A DNA stretch of 64,000 nucleotides, from positions 168,530,516 through 168,594,515 of the forward strand of contig OX465281.1 in NCBI GenBank assembly GCA_949987705.1, written 5' to 3'. Origin of the DNA: Thereva unica (Eukaryota; Arthropoda; Insecta; Diptera; Therevidae). Within the stretch, counting starts at the first letter, position 1. Every line of letters begins with the position of its first letter. The position numbers were made by a program, and so were the translations under genes. The notes beneath the pieces were generated by a model. It worked only from the letters and a program-made list of their open reading frames with translations. It ran no database searches and was not told the DNA's origin. This document shows, one piece after another, positions 1 to 11,400 of this stretch.

Positions 1-1
1 A

Positions 2-1120
2 TCTCCACGTACTGGAAACCCGATTGCTGACGACCTGACATGGAAGTTGTGGATTCCGATGGAATTGACCGCGTCGCTCGTCGAATCGTATCATTCGCCT
101 CCCCAAGCATCGCATGGTGGAGTAGGGAAAACCCTAGCCCGATTGCGATGTAAGTACTTTTGGCCAGGTATGGCAAAACAGGTACGGGAATTCATCGCCA
201 ACTGTGAGGTCTGCAAAACCACCAAGGCCCCCAGTTCAGTACTTCGACCACCTATGGGAAACCCCATGGATGCGTCGAAGCCGTTCCAATTTTTATACGT
301 CGATTTCTTAGGTCCTTATCCCAGGTCGAAGAAAGGCCACACGGCAGTATTTGTTGTATTGGATGCTTTCACCAAATTTGTCTTCCTGCACCCCGTGTCC
401 GCTGAGACCACGGCGGTGTCCGTCAAGTTTCTCGAGCAAACCATCTTCCATACCTTTGGAGTTCCTGAAACGGTCTTCTCCGACAATGGTCGGCAATTCA
501 CCTCCAAAGAGTTTGCTAAATTGTTGACCGACTATGGCGTGCACCATGTGCGCACGGCTGTATATTCGCCTCACCCCAACGCCTCTGAGCGGGTGAATAG
601 ATCCATCCTAACTGCCATTAGAGCGTACTTAAAGGAGGATCATCGTGAGTGGGATAGACATCTTTCGTCCATTGAATGTGCCCTTCGTAGTACCCACCAC
701 GAGGCGATCGGCATGTCCCCATATCAGGCCCTGTTTGGTAGCCACATGATCCTGCACGGATCAGCATATCCAGTCCTGAAGAAACTGAACGTTCTCCAGG
801 AGGGTGACATGGCTGTCTTGCCATTGACGGACAAAATGCAGATGCTTCGTGAGCGGATTGCTGTTAATTTAGCCGCCGCCCACATCAGACATAAAACCCA
901 ATACAACTTGCGGTGTCGTGTGGGCAGTTTTCGTCCAGGAGATGAGGTTTACCGGAGAACGTTCTGGGTGAGTAATCGAGCGGGTCGTTTCAGTGCCAAG
1001 TTGGCACCCCGGTTTCTGAAAGCTCGGATACGTAAAAGAATTGGAACTAGCTTGTACGAGCTGGAGGATTTGGCCGGTAAGAGCATAGGTGTATATCACG
1101 CCAAAGACCTACGTCGTTGA
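2..1120 (+). CDS. Ty3/gypsy integrase, 5' truncated by window edge
   Basis: This is the C-terminal part of a gypsy-type pol polyprotein. The frame is open from the first bases of the window, so the true start lies outside. Counting from the in-frame TTG at 47, the zinc-binding module (HGGVGKT... to CEVC, HHCC type) covers about residues 16-57. The integrase core shows D86 (VDFLGP), D146 (SDNGRQF) and E181 (NASERVNR), with D-to-E spacing one residue shorter than in typical gypsy elements. A C-terminal domain follows, and the frame ends at a TGA. The family role is insertion of retroelement cDNA into the chromosome. It is followed by a 3' UTR and an LTR in the same orientation, as expected for the 3' end of an element. 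No internal breaks are visible. The minus-strand relatives at 14-34 kb share its LTR family but have lost this region. Confidence 0.93.
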   Translation, partial: SPRTGNPIADDLTWKLWIPMELTASLVESYHSPPQASHGGVGKTLARLRCKYFWPGMAKQVREFIANCEVCKTTKAPSSVLRPPMGNPMDASKPFQFLYVDFLGPYPRSKKGHTAVFVVLDAFTKFVFLHPVSAETTAVSVKFLEQTIFHTFGVPETVFSDNGRQFTSKEFAKLLTDYGVHHVRTAVYSPHPNASERVNRSILTAIRAYLKEDHREWDRHLSSIECALRSTHHEAIGMSPYQALFGSHMILHGSAYPVLKKLNVLQEGDMAVLPLTDKMQMLRERIAVNLAAAHIRHKTQYNLRCRVGSFRPGDEVYRRTFWVSNRAGRFSAKLAPRFLKARIRKRIGTSLYELEDLAGKSIGVYHAKDLRR

Positions 1121-1606
1121 TTTCCTCAAGATTTCCTTTTCATTTTTATAAATTTTGGTCAGGCTGTGTACCTAGGCGAATTAGTTGCCTATCGTCCTAC
1201 TGGGGTGAGTCACATGCAATGTGGGTTTGCCTGAGATTGACTTTACGGTACGAGAGGAAACCGGTTCTGGCGAGAATGTCTGTAAGTTTACAGGAAACGG
1301 AGGGGGACAATATGGAATTGCCTTCAGCCGGATCCTGGTACTTCCAGATATTCTTCCGAGTGATCTCCTGACTGCTCCACCTTTTCAAAAGTTGGCGTAA
1401 GCACTACTCTAACCTCGTTCCTAGTTACTCCTCTTACCTGTGTAGTAGCCCGGCTAGCTCACTATAGCATGAGACTCCTATTCTCAGGTCGTGAGTCGAG
1501 ACCCACATTGGGGCAAAAATATTAGACCTACGGCCGGCGTAAAAAAACCGTCCGTTTTTTTCGGCTCCTCACTGCCTCGCGAGTCGGCCTTGTGGACCCG
1601 AGGGTA
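1121..1606 (+). other. 3' UTR of the gypsy element
   Basis: Non-coding stretch between the integrase stop and the LTR start. It contains the tRNA-Lys-like relic at 1448-1515. The polypurine run before the LTR is weak (a short GAGGG just before the TG). No env-like ORF is visible. Confidence 0.6.
1448..1515 (+). repeat. tRNA-Lys-like relic
   Basis: The 68-nt stretch follows eukaryotic tRNA-Lys almost end to end. It has the GCCCGGCTAGCTCA acceptor/D-arm start, an anticodon stem-loop TGAGA-CTCCTAT-TCTCA, a T-arm-like GTCGAGACCCAC, and a closing GGGGC. The D-loop and variable region are shortened and the anticodon position reads CCT rather than CTT, so it is a pseudogene or SINE head, not a working tRNA. 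It lies about 90 nt upstream of the 3' LTR of an element family whose PBS (32690-32704) matches tRNA-Lys. Confidence 0.7.
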
Positions 1607-3216
1607 TGTAACGGTCGGTTCTAAAATTTTATTTTGGTTGGAAAACTTTTTAGAAATCACTTTGTAGGTAGGAGAAAATTTTTTTTAAATCACTTGGGAG
1701 GTATTGGGAAAATAAAAACGGAGGAGGCGAGAAAATAGAGAGGGATTGGAAAAAAGATATTTTTTGAAGTGGACGGGTTTCTGTTTTCTGGGATGGAAAA
1801 AAAATATTTTTGGAAGTAGACGATTTTTGCTGGAGATTGAAAAAAATATTGATTGAAGAAGACGATTTTTGTGTCCGGATTGAAAAGATATTTATTGAAA
1901 TTGGGAAAAAAAGTATTTCTGAAGTAGACGATTTTCGCTTGAAGATTGAAAAAAAATATTTATTGACGAAGACGATTTTTGTTTCCGGATTAAAAAAAAT
2001 ATTTATTGGCATTGGAAAAAAAATATTTTTGAAGTAGACGATTGCTGTTTCTGGATTGGAAAAGAACATCTTTGAGACGATTTTTGTTTCGGGAGATTGA
2101 AAAACAATATTTATTGAAGAAGACGATTTTTTGTTCCTGCATTGAAAAAATATTTATTGGAGAAGACGATTTTTGGGAAAAAGGAAAACAAATCTTGGGC
2201 GGTTTCTTTTGCTGGAATATCAGCGGATGGAGTGACTTCTTTGGAAGAACTAACCTACTCACCCCAAATGCCTTAGGATCAAGAAGTGCGCTATATTAGA
2301 AAATTGAAGGTATTGTGTTGATCACTGTATAAATTTGAGTAGGTAGATTTAAATATTAGTGGTAGTTTTTAATATTGGAAGATATTGATATTCTAACTGG
2401 TTACTTCATAGAAGTGTATTTAAAAAGAACAGCATTATAGATTAGGTTGGTATATTTCAACACACGACTTGATACCACCATAATAAAATTATTGGTATTT
2501 ACTACTAACTTTATGATCGTACTGATACTCATTGGTGAATTGTTTGTGTTCCTTGGTGAAAATATTTTGTTCCTTTGTTGCTTCCGGAAAATTTGTTCTT
2601 CGACTAAGAGATTTGATTGTAAAGATATCGGTTGTACAAAGCGTAGAGTAATGGTACCGCTACTGCGCGCTTTTTTTTATTTTTTGTCTGCATCCATGTA
2701 TGATAATTTAATTGAATTTAATTCGTATCTCAAGTTTTGGTAGTTTGAGCATATTTAATGTCTTGTGAACTTGGCATTTGCAATTACTAATTGTATTGGT
2801 TGTGTTAATGATTGTTCCTGTGAGTATTCAATGATTATAAATACATTATAAATACATTATGAATTCTAGAATGTCTAGGTGGTAAATTTTTTTATGGAAT
2901 GGTTGGGACGGAGGTCATTCCTTTTCAGGCTTTGACGCGGCTCAGACGATGACCGGAGAAGGATGGGGGCGGAATTCAAAGTTGCACAGGCACAGGTAAG
3001 TGGTGAACCAACCGCGGTAAGCCTCGGCCACACACCCCACGACCCCTCCGGCGAGCTAGATAACTCCGTGTGGCCGGCGTAGGAGTTCCGGAATTTTGTT
3101 TCCTTTCTTATGTATGGTATTGGCTCCTTGGTCATGCTTTTCCGGGCTCATGGCTAAGGGGGTAATACCTCGCATAAGTGGCGCCCAATATTTTATCGCG
3201 CCATTATGCTATTACA
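1607..3216 (+). repeat. 3' LTR of large-LTR gypsy element
   Basis: It starts TGTAACGGTCGGTT and ends ...TTATGCTATTACA. The same start is found on the minus strand at 33839 and the same end at 32709, where a tRNA-Lys PBS follows directly, so the LTR limits are supported by two independent copies. The U5-proximal ~280 bp (about 2937-3216) is well conserved between them and holds a strong splice-donor-like CAGGTAAGT near 2994 and an internal PBS-like TGGCGCCCAA near 3179. The U3 part differs strongly from the minus-strand LTR and contains an AT-rich minisatellite. The length of 1.6 kb is unusually long for a gypsy LTR. Confidence 0.7.
1640..2220. repeat. AT-rich degenerate minisatellite in LTR U3
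   Basis: Repeated motifs of the form gaagtagacgatttttg and ttgaaaaaaatatttattg alternate at roughly 45-60-bp spacing, about eight to ten times, with drift. The small ORFs read through it are low-complexity products of the repeat and not genes. Confidence 0.8.
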
Positions 3217-3690
3217 AGCTCATAGTACTGAAGACTATCAGCTTCAGGAAAAGGCACTGTTTAAGAACCCTGAAAAGAAATGACATCCGCCCCAACCATT
3301 CCACAAAAAAATCTAACACACGGACATTCTATTTATACTCATTTAATAATCCTGTCTATTACAGGAACAATCATCATACCAAACAATACAATGAATAATC
3401 ATCAACGTCAAACTTCCACGACAATAAATACAGATCCTTGTCAGATATCAAATTAAACGCTCAATTTCAACAAAATTAACACATCATTATCATAGGTACA
3501 TATGTATGAAGACTAAAGAAAAAAAACGCGCAGTAATGGTACCAGTACTCCCCGCTTTGTACAAACGATATTACAACCAACCGAGTAACTTAACGGAAGA
3601 ACAAATGCCCCGGAAACAACACAAGAAATAAACAACACAGGAATGAATAAAATAGTTCCAACAAGGAGCAAAATAAATTCATAAATAATT
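2540..3690. repeat. Long imperfect inverted repeat around LTR end
   Basis: The segment at about 2540-2935 recurs in inverted, diverged form at about 3265-3690. Matched landmarks include tacaaagcg...gtactg/gcg, gattgttcctgt, and gaatggttgggacgga against its complement. The centre holds the conserved LTR end plus about 45 bp (3217-3261), which in the minus-strand LTR lies upstream of the conserved part in the other orientation. The right arm is therefore read as an inverted LTR U3 segment joined to the LTR terminus. Confidence 0.75.
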
Positions 3691-4655
3691 ATAAATACGA
3701 TTAACGTTAATACTAACTACCTTTAAAATTATTATTTAGTAATAAATAAAATCATGAACTAATTTTTTTATTTTATTTTGTATATTTTTCTGTGTGTGTG
3801 TGTGTTTTTTTCTTTATATTTATTGTATATTTTCCCAACTAGCACAAATATTTCTCTTCACAACTAAATTGTTTTATATATGTTTTTTAATTGCATGTGT
3901 TAATACTTTTGGCTGAATTAATGTTTTATTAATTGTATTTTCACTCAAATGCCATTTAGCTGTAACATAAAGTTGTGAGAATAGTTTTACGACAAAATTA
4001 TAAAACTGGTTTATAATATATTGTATAGTGTTTATATAAATGGTATCTTGAAACCAATTATGAACTTAAAGATATCCGGATTTGTTTTTACATTTATAAT
4101 TATTGTATAAATGCTTTAAAAACCAATCTATAACGTAATTATAAAACAAGTGATTTCTGTATAAAAACTGAATATAATAGCAATTTAAAGGTTCACACAA
4201 CTACGTTACAAAACATTATTGCTTTATGAGGTTAAAGGCTGGTGTATAAGCTTATATAGAGATGCTTTATTAAAGCTCTTTTAAGTAAATTAAATTAACA
4301 TATAAAGAACTCTCTTTCAACCAAAAAGTGTAATAGGCATCTACAACACTCTCTTACAACTATTTAGTGATTATACACTTTGGTACAAATTATAAGTTTG
4401 TTCATTGGCAGCTCCCGATCTTTAATACAACCATTATATAGCAATAAAGAATAAACAGTGCTGAAATAAGAGGGAACATGTTTTATAAAGGTAATTGTAA
4501 GACCTAGTTATACAGCATAATGAATAATACTCGGAGCAAAAATATCACGCAAAATCCTTTTACACGGCCGATTATTCTATAATTATTTTATTGATACTTA
4601 TTTTATCCCAAATTGACTTCTTATAAAATATTATTATCTACCAAGTATCTAAATT
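3691..4655. other. AT-rich DNA without recognisable gene
   Basis: A (GT)n run at about 3791-3806 and many short TATAA/AATTATAA motifs are the only structure seen. No ORF of note and no known family is recognised. Confidence 0.6.
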
Positions 4656-4665
4656 ACTTTCTAAT
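4656..4665. repeat. Target-site duplication of the RTE-like LINE (left copy)
   Basis: The 10-mer ACTTTCTAAT here recurs at 13352-13361, bracketing the RTE-like LINE with its nested Jockey. On this side it abuts the (TTC)n tail, which is the 3' end of the minus-strand element. Confidence 0.75.
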
Positions 4666-4686
4666 TCTTCTTCTTCTTAAACGGCT

Positions 4687-5085
4687 CTACAACCGGGATC
4701 CGGTCCTGGCCTCGCGCAACTGTTCTCTCCACCGGTCCCGATTCTGAGCCGATGTCATCCAGTTTGGCATCCCTAAACTCTGAGCGTCCTGGTCCACGCC
4801 ATCCTTCCAGCGAAGGTTGGGCCTCCCTCGCTGTCGCACCCCATAGGTCTTACCGCAGAGAACTTTCCGAGCAGGCTCATCTTCACTCATACGAGCTAGA
4901 TGCCCTGCCCACCGGAGCCTACCGAGCTTTATTTTCTTCACAACATCTATGTCGCGATAGCGCTCGTAGATCTCGTCATTGTAGAGTCTCCGGAATCGTC
5001 CTTCCTCACATACGGGGCCAACAATCCTCCGAAGTATTTTCCTCTCAAACACGCCCAAGAGGTTTGAGTGCTTTTTGCTAAGCAC
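4687..5085 (-). pseudogene. RTE-like LINE ORF, C-terminal part after frameshift
   Basis: The product begins in the run LSKKHSNLLGVFERKILR and contains the RLRWAGHLARM motif and a basic RPNLRWKDG tail, both typical of the C-terminus of RTE-type LINE proteins in insects. It directly continues the protein encoded at 5102-7669 but in another frame. The reading frame shifts in the short stretch between the two, just after the motif VLPVLT. The role is presumably RNA binding or support of target-primed reverse transcription. It is part of one broken gene and not a separate one. Confidence 0.88.
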
Positions 5086-5101
5086 CCACGTTTCGGATGC
5101 A

Positions 5102-7669
5102 TTATGTGAGAACGGGTAAGACCATCGTCTTATATAGTAAAAGTTTAGACGTTATGGTTAGATATTTGGATTTGAAGAGCCTTGACAGACTATAGTAAGC
5201 TTTGTTGGCTTTTAGCAGTCGTGCGCGTATTTCTGGTTCCATGCTATTGTCGGCTGCTACTATTGACCCAAGGTAGGTAAATGATTTTACCACGTCAAAC
5301 TCGTGTTCCGCTACCTTGATTGTGGGACCAATGTTAGGTGTTTTTCCAGACGAGGCCTCCATGTACTTTGTTTGGCTTTCGTTAATGTGCAGTCCCAGAT
5401 TTCCTGCCGCTTGCTCAATCTGAGTGAAAGCTTCTTGTACAGCTGTTGTTGTTCTTCCAATGATGTCAATGTCGTCTGCGTAAGCCAGTAATTGGGTGGA
5501 CTTGTGGAGGATTGTACCCCTTGATGTCACGCCCGAATCTCGGATCACTTTCTCCAACGCCAGGTTGAAAAGGAGGCAGGCCAGACCGTCCCTTTGTCGA
5601 AGTCCATTATATATGTTGATTGGTCTGGACAGTGTTCCGGATACCTTTACTTGGCTTGACACATTGATCATGGTCAACCTACATAGTCTTGTCAGTTTGT
5701 TGGGGATGCCGAATTCTCTCATGGCTTTGTAGAGTTCTACCCTGGCTATGCTATCATAGGCGGCTTTAAAGTCTATGAAGAGGTGTTGAATTGAGTTTTG
5801 AAACTCTAGACATTTTTCCATAGCCTGCCTCAAGGTGAAAATCTGATCAGTCGTTGATTTGCCTGGGCTGAAGCCACACTGGTAATGGCCTATGATGTTT
5901 CTGGCGTATGGGGCCATCCTGTTTTGTAGGATAGCGGAGAATATCTTATACACGGTACTCAACAACGTTATACCGCGATAATTAGTGCACGCTGTGATAT
6001 CTCCTTTTTTGTGTACCGGACAGAGGATGCCTTTTCTCCAGTCTTCTGGCATCACTTCCTGCTCCCATACTTGCACAATTAATTCATGAATCGCTTGGTG
6101 TAATGTAGGCCCTCCATATTTAACCAGCTCCGCTGCGATGCCGTCTGCACCCGAGGCCTTGTTGTTTTTGAGCCGACTGATGGCTCTGCTAACTTCTTCT
6201 ATGCTTGGTGGCGGCAGCATTGCATTGTCATCAGATATTGGTGGAGCCTCCGAATCCTCAGTTAGCTCGCCATTTAGCAATTCATGAAAGTGCTTTTCCC
6301 ATCGCTCCAAGATGCCTTTAGGATCGGTGATCAGATTACCTTCTTTGTCCTTGCAGTATGTGCAACGTGGTGTGAATTGCGTCATACTGCGGACTCTTTG
6401 GTAGAACTCCCGCGCCTGGTGCGGCCGTCGTTCTCTGTACTGTTCTAGCTCACAGACGAGATTTTTTTCCCAGGCTTCCTTTTTCCGTCTGTGAATTCTC
6501 TTTTCTTCTTTTCTGAGCTCTTTATAGTTCTCTTCGCGTGCCCGTGTTCTCTGAGACTGCTGCATGGCTCGGTACGCAGCATTCTTACGTTCAGCTGCCA
6601 GTTTGCATTCATTATCGAACCAGTCGTTCCGATCTTTACGACTTCTGCCTAAGATGGAATCAGCAGTACTAATGACAGTATTTTTAAGGCGGGTCCAGTT
6701 CTCTTCAACGCCCGGCATCTCATCCCCAGGACTTAGGGCGAGTTCTAATGCATGACCGTAGCTGTTTCTGGCCATTTCATTGCGTAGTGCAGCTGTGTTG
6801 ATTCGAGCCTGATCAGCGGATACAAAGCTTTTCAGCGTTGTAATGCGCTCTCGGAGCACCATACCAACAAGATAGTGATCCGAGTCGAAGTTGGCACCTC
6901 GGTACGTTCGTACCGTCATCAGACCCGAAAGGTGGCGGCGGTCTATCAACACATGATCTATTTGGTTGCGAGTGGCTCCATCAGGAGATACCCAGGTGGC
7001 TTTATGGATATCTTTACGCGCAAATCTAGTACTTGCAACGACCAAGTTCTTACTTGCTGCCATCTCTACAACTCGCTGTCCATTGTCATTAGTGTTTTCA
7101 TGCAAGCTGTGGTTGCCGACATATTGCCTGTATATGGGCTCCCGGCCTACTTTGGCGTTCAGATCTCCCAGTATGATTTTTACATCATACCTGGGGCAGG
7201 CATTAAGTTCCCGTTCAACTAATTCGAAGAATTCTTCTTTATCATCATCCGGGGACTCTTCTGTAGGTGCGAGAACGTTTATGAGGCTGATGTTCTTAAA
7301 TTTACCTCGCACACGAAGGGAGCATAGCCTTTGTTTTATTGCTTTAAAGCCGATAATGGTAGGCTTCATTCTTTTGCTAACCATAAAACCTACTCCTAGA
7401 ACATGGTGTTTTGTATGACAGCTGTAATATACGTCATACTCAGGTTTTTGCAAAACACCATTCCCTGTCCACCTCATCTCCTGAATGGCGGTAATGTCAG
7501 CTTTATACTTTGACAGGGTATCGGCTAGATGTTTTGAAGCTCGAGTTCTGTACAGAGTTCGAACGTTCCATGAAAAAATTCGTAAATCGTTTTGCCTTTT
7601 TCGTTGCCGTGGTCGTCGTCGTTTATTCCAGTATCCGAGGCATGTTGCTCGTTCCGTAATAATTGTTTT
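5102..7669 (-). pseudogene. RTE-like LINE endonuclease-reverse transcriptase
   Basis: The frame is open from 7669. The first ATG (7477) lies inside the endonuclease, because upstream codons already encode the expected WNVRTLYR and KADITAIQE motifs, so the real start is upstream or non-ATG. Counted from that ATG, the endonuclease motifs are LGDLNAK (about 103-109), IDHVLID (173-179) and SDH (199-201). RT motifs are FIDFKAAYDS (567-576), a mutated LRQRDGLA (usually RQGD; 626-633) and YADD (666-669). The enzyme nicks target DNA and copies its own RNA there. It ends early at a TAA near 5102, and the C-terminal region continues in another frame (4687-5085). Highly similar proteins in insects are often mis-annotated as craniofacial development protein 2-like. 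Confidence 0.92.
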
Positions 7670-7837
7670 TTACGGGTGAGGTTATTAGCCTCACGCCAAC
7701 CTTACTTGGAAGGGACTAGCCCGATCATATTAGCCTATCCTCTCTCATAGAATAGTTACCAGTGGCCACCGCTAGGAGGTTATGATCGCACTTCCATCAG
7801 TCCGAAATAGTTACGGCACGTGCATGTTATGCTACAT
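7670..7837 (-). other. 5' UTR of the RTE-like LINE (proximal part)
   Basis: Non-coding leader between the in-frame stop at 7670-7672 and the Jockey insertion point. The remaining ~34 nt of the leader lie beyond the Jockey at 13318-13351. Confidence 0.6.
7823..7837. repeat. Target-site duplication of the Jockey-like LINE (left copy)
   Basis: CATGTTATGCTACAT is repeated exactly at 13303-13317. The two copies flank the poly(T) run (poly(A) tail on the minus strand) and the 5' end of the element, defining its limits. Confidence 0.93.
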
Positions 7838-8422
7838 TTTTTTTTTTTTTTATTAAGCATATTTATTTATTCATTATAATAAGACTTATAGGCTATGCTT
7901 AAACCTACTTTCTCTATCTAACTTAACTAACTTACTGGTCCTCCACGGACACTCTAAGCTAAACGCTATTTAACTTAATATGTATATTAATTAATTTTGC
8001 CTTTCGGCCTCTTTATTTATTTAATTACTACAAAGCTTAACTCTAAATTTAACGCTAAGAAAATTGTAAAAAAAGAAAAACTTAGCTAATTTAACCTATT
8101 TTGTAAAACTTAACTTAAATAATAAGACTTACAACTACCTAATCTAATCTACACATTTAAATCCTACGAACTAGTCTAGTCGGGCGACAGCCATCAGACT
8201 CTCAGGCGACAGAACTGATACCTCTCGCCCGACAGCGCACACTACACCTATTCGACTAAACCTAACCTTAAAACTACCTATCTATCTTAAAACTAAACTT
8301 ATTACAATGGTAATTCTATATCTATTCCTATTTCCCCTACTGGGATCCTAATCCTACTTAGGCTAACGCCTGCATTCACACCATGCATACACTCATTCGC
8401 ACATTAACACGCTTTATTTATT

Positions 8423-11400
8423 TTATTCCTCCAGCCACCAGTACTTCGTACTGGCCCTGGAGGCCTCCTCCCTGTCTGAAGGGCCGACTCGCGTGCTGAA
8501 TCGCAGGAGCTCTGCATTCAGTCCATCGGCTCGTTCGTGTAACACACGTTTATCCCGCGCCCGACGATAAACGTGGTATATTAAAGGCACTCCTTCTCTG
8601 TCTTGTATCAGTCCTAATGAATCTAGCCATGGGAATGCTTCGGGTGGTACATATCCTGTCCGTCTTGTCGTGTCATAGTAGCTTGGTTTGGGGTAGTAAG
8701 CCCCAAAAATGAGAGGATTGGCGCTCTCTGTCGCTCTCACAACATAATTTCGGATCAATCTGATTATGAAATTGTCTATCCTCATGGTTGCTGCTTTTCC
8801 GTACAGGATGTCATTGGCATGGAATTTTTTGAAGTTTGACTCAGGCGTTCTATACATGCTTAAGCATGCCCTTAGGCATTGTCTTTCGAACACCCTCAAC
8901 TTCTCCATATATGATGGGGATATGTTCCACCATACGGGGCAGCCGTAGGTGAGTACCGGTCTGACTAAGGTCTTATAGCAATTCACCTTTACCCGTGAGT
9001 TAAGGTGTTTACTAAAAAAGAGCCTCTTCGTCATTTGAAAAGCCTTACGGGTTTTGGCTATAGCAGCACGTATATGACTCTCGTAATACATGTACTGATC
9101 CAGCCAAATCCCTAGGTACTTAACCTCGGTTTTCTTCTCTAACGTTTGTCCCGCATGGCTCCGAATATGAAACGATCGCCAGTTCCTCCTAACATCGCGT
9201 GGAGCTTTATTAAGAGGGGTCCTGAAGAGAATCGTTTCGCATTTTCCATGATTGATTTTCAATTTCCAATCATCAGCATATTGCTCTATTTTATCGAAAT
9301 CATGTTGCAGTCGCGTCTGGATTACGTCAATCTTCGGTCCTGTCCTGTATATAATAAGGTCGTCCGCGAAAGCCAGGGCATTCGGAAGAAATCCAACTAT
9401 GTCACTTATGTAGATATTAAAGAGTAGCGGCGAATTTACTGCTCCTTGTTGCAACCCGTTTTTAATTTCTAAGACCTGTGAGGTAAGGTTCCCACTTTTA
9501 ACGAGAAACTTTTTCCCCGTTATCATGTCGTAAATTATGCGAAGCAGAGAATCATTCATCCCATACCTGGTTAGCTTTAGAAGTAGTCCTTCAACCCATA
9601 CAGAGTCAAAGGCCTTCTCCAAGTCAACCAGGCATGCTCCCGTACACTGTCTCTTGGCAAAGTTCCAGTGTATGTCGGACACCAATTTTGCGCAAGCATG
9701 GATAGTGCCATGTTCCGCTCGAAATCCGAACTGGTTGTCCGGAATTATTTTATTTTCCTCAACCCAACTTGTCAGCGAACGATTAATTACAACTTCAAAT
9801 ACTTTGCTTATGTTTGGAAGTAAGCTTATTGACCGGAGATTAGCTGGGTTTGTTCTATCTTTGTTTCCTTTAGGTATAGGATATACCACAGCCGTTTTCC
9901 AGTCTTCTGGAAAATAGGCATTGTTCAAGCAATTGTTGAACAGCGTGGTGTATATGTCGATCGCACACGGAGGTAGGTGCTTCAGAACCACATTCGGGAT
10001 GCCATCGATCCCTGACGATTTCTTATTGTTCAGCATTTGAAAGATTTGCAGAAGTTCATCCTTCTTCACGAATATTGAGTATCCGGTGACCCTTGGGATG
10101 TTGTCCGCTGGGCAATCTTCATTGAATTCAACTAAATGTCGATTCTCAGATCTCCATACTCTTATTTCGTTCTGAAGGTTGAAGTGATTCAACAGAGCTT
10201 GATTCTCCAGGTCGAAATTCGGCCGAACACTAGTGTTTACCGAGTAGACTTCCTGACAGAATGCCCCCACCAAATCTACTCTGTCCTGCTCATCTTCCAC
10301 ATGATAACAATCGTCATCATCTCGGTAAAACGTATCCGGATCTAGGCCTGCCTTTCGCATCAACTCCTCACTGTCTGAATTCCTAGGTAATCGCAACTTC
10401 TCCAGTCGATTGTGCGTTTTCCTCCTAAAGATTTTGTTTATCTGCGGAAACATGCCTGGACCAGTGGGTTTTATGGACCGGATCTTATTGCTCCAATACA
10501 GATTTATGGCCTTGGAGTAATTCTCCTTAATTAATTGTTTGAGGTTTCGGATCATCGACTTTACTGTTGCGATCTCTGGATTCCGTCGGTCCTGGAATTG
10601 GCGGTGTAGTGACTTGAGTCTCGAAAGCAGAATACTTTTATGTCTTTGTAGATTGTCAATCGTTGAGTTTCTGTAACAGTCAGTGCAGTTGCGTCTTTTT
10701 ACTTTAGGTATGGTCCGGTCCATTGTTTGCAAAATAATTCGGTCCATATTTTTCAGTATACCGTCGATTTCGTCTTTAGTCAGGGTTCTGTCAGTCGGCG
10801 GTGCTAGCCCTTCCGTCTGTATGGTGCGGGAAATCGTTCTGGAGAAACGTGGCCAGTGTGCCCTATGGTAAGCATAGGGGTGCACTGTAGCATATTGTTC
10901 CAGCTCGATCGACTCGCGTGGCACTTTCACTGTGATTGAGAGTCCGTAGTGGTCGCTGTCGTAAGGAACCGTTTGTAGGCAGTTCATATTCTCGTCATTT
11001 GTTCGGCCGTTGTCTAGACGTGAGTCAAGCAAGCATAGATCCAGATATGAACCACCTCTGGGATACGATGGCATATCTGTAGCAAGTAGTGAAACCTTCT
11101 GCAGGATTCTGTTGTCTTCCAGCCATCTTTGTAGCTGGTTACCTCTTGTGTTGGCTATTTGATTTCCCCATGCTCCGTGTTTGGCATTTAAGTCTCCGGC
11201 CAATAAGTAATAATTTTCTTCCGCTCCCAGGTCTAGTATGTGAAAGAGTTGTTCCAATTCGTTGACGAAACGTTCTGCTTGAGAGGCTGCGGGTGCGTAG
11301 GCCGCGATCACATACATCCTTCGTCCACTTTGGAGAGGGATATATACGATACAGGCTTCCAGCACTCGAAAACGTTCAATGTCTCTGTTTTGTTTGACCC

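Noticed and set aside
1650..2300. Small proteins on both strands (75-139 codons)
   Set aside because: They are low-complexity Phe/Ile/Lys-rich readings of an AT-rich minisatellite.
2930..3215. U1 snRNA-like or spliceosomal sequence because of ACTTACCTG/CAGGTAAGT
   Set aside because: Only the splice-site nonamer matches. The surrounding sequence is the conserved end of the gypsy LTR and lacks U1 structure.
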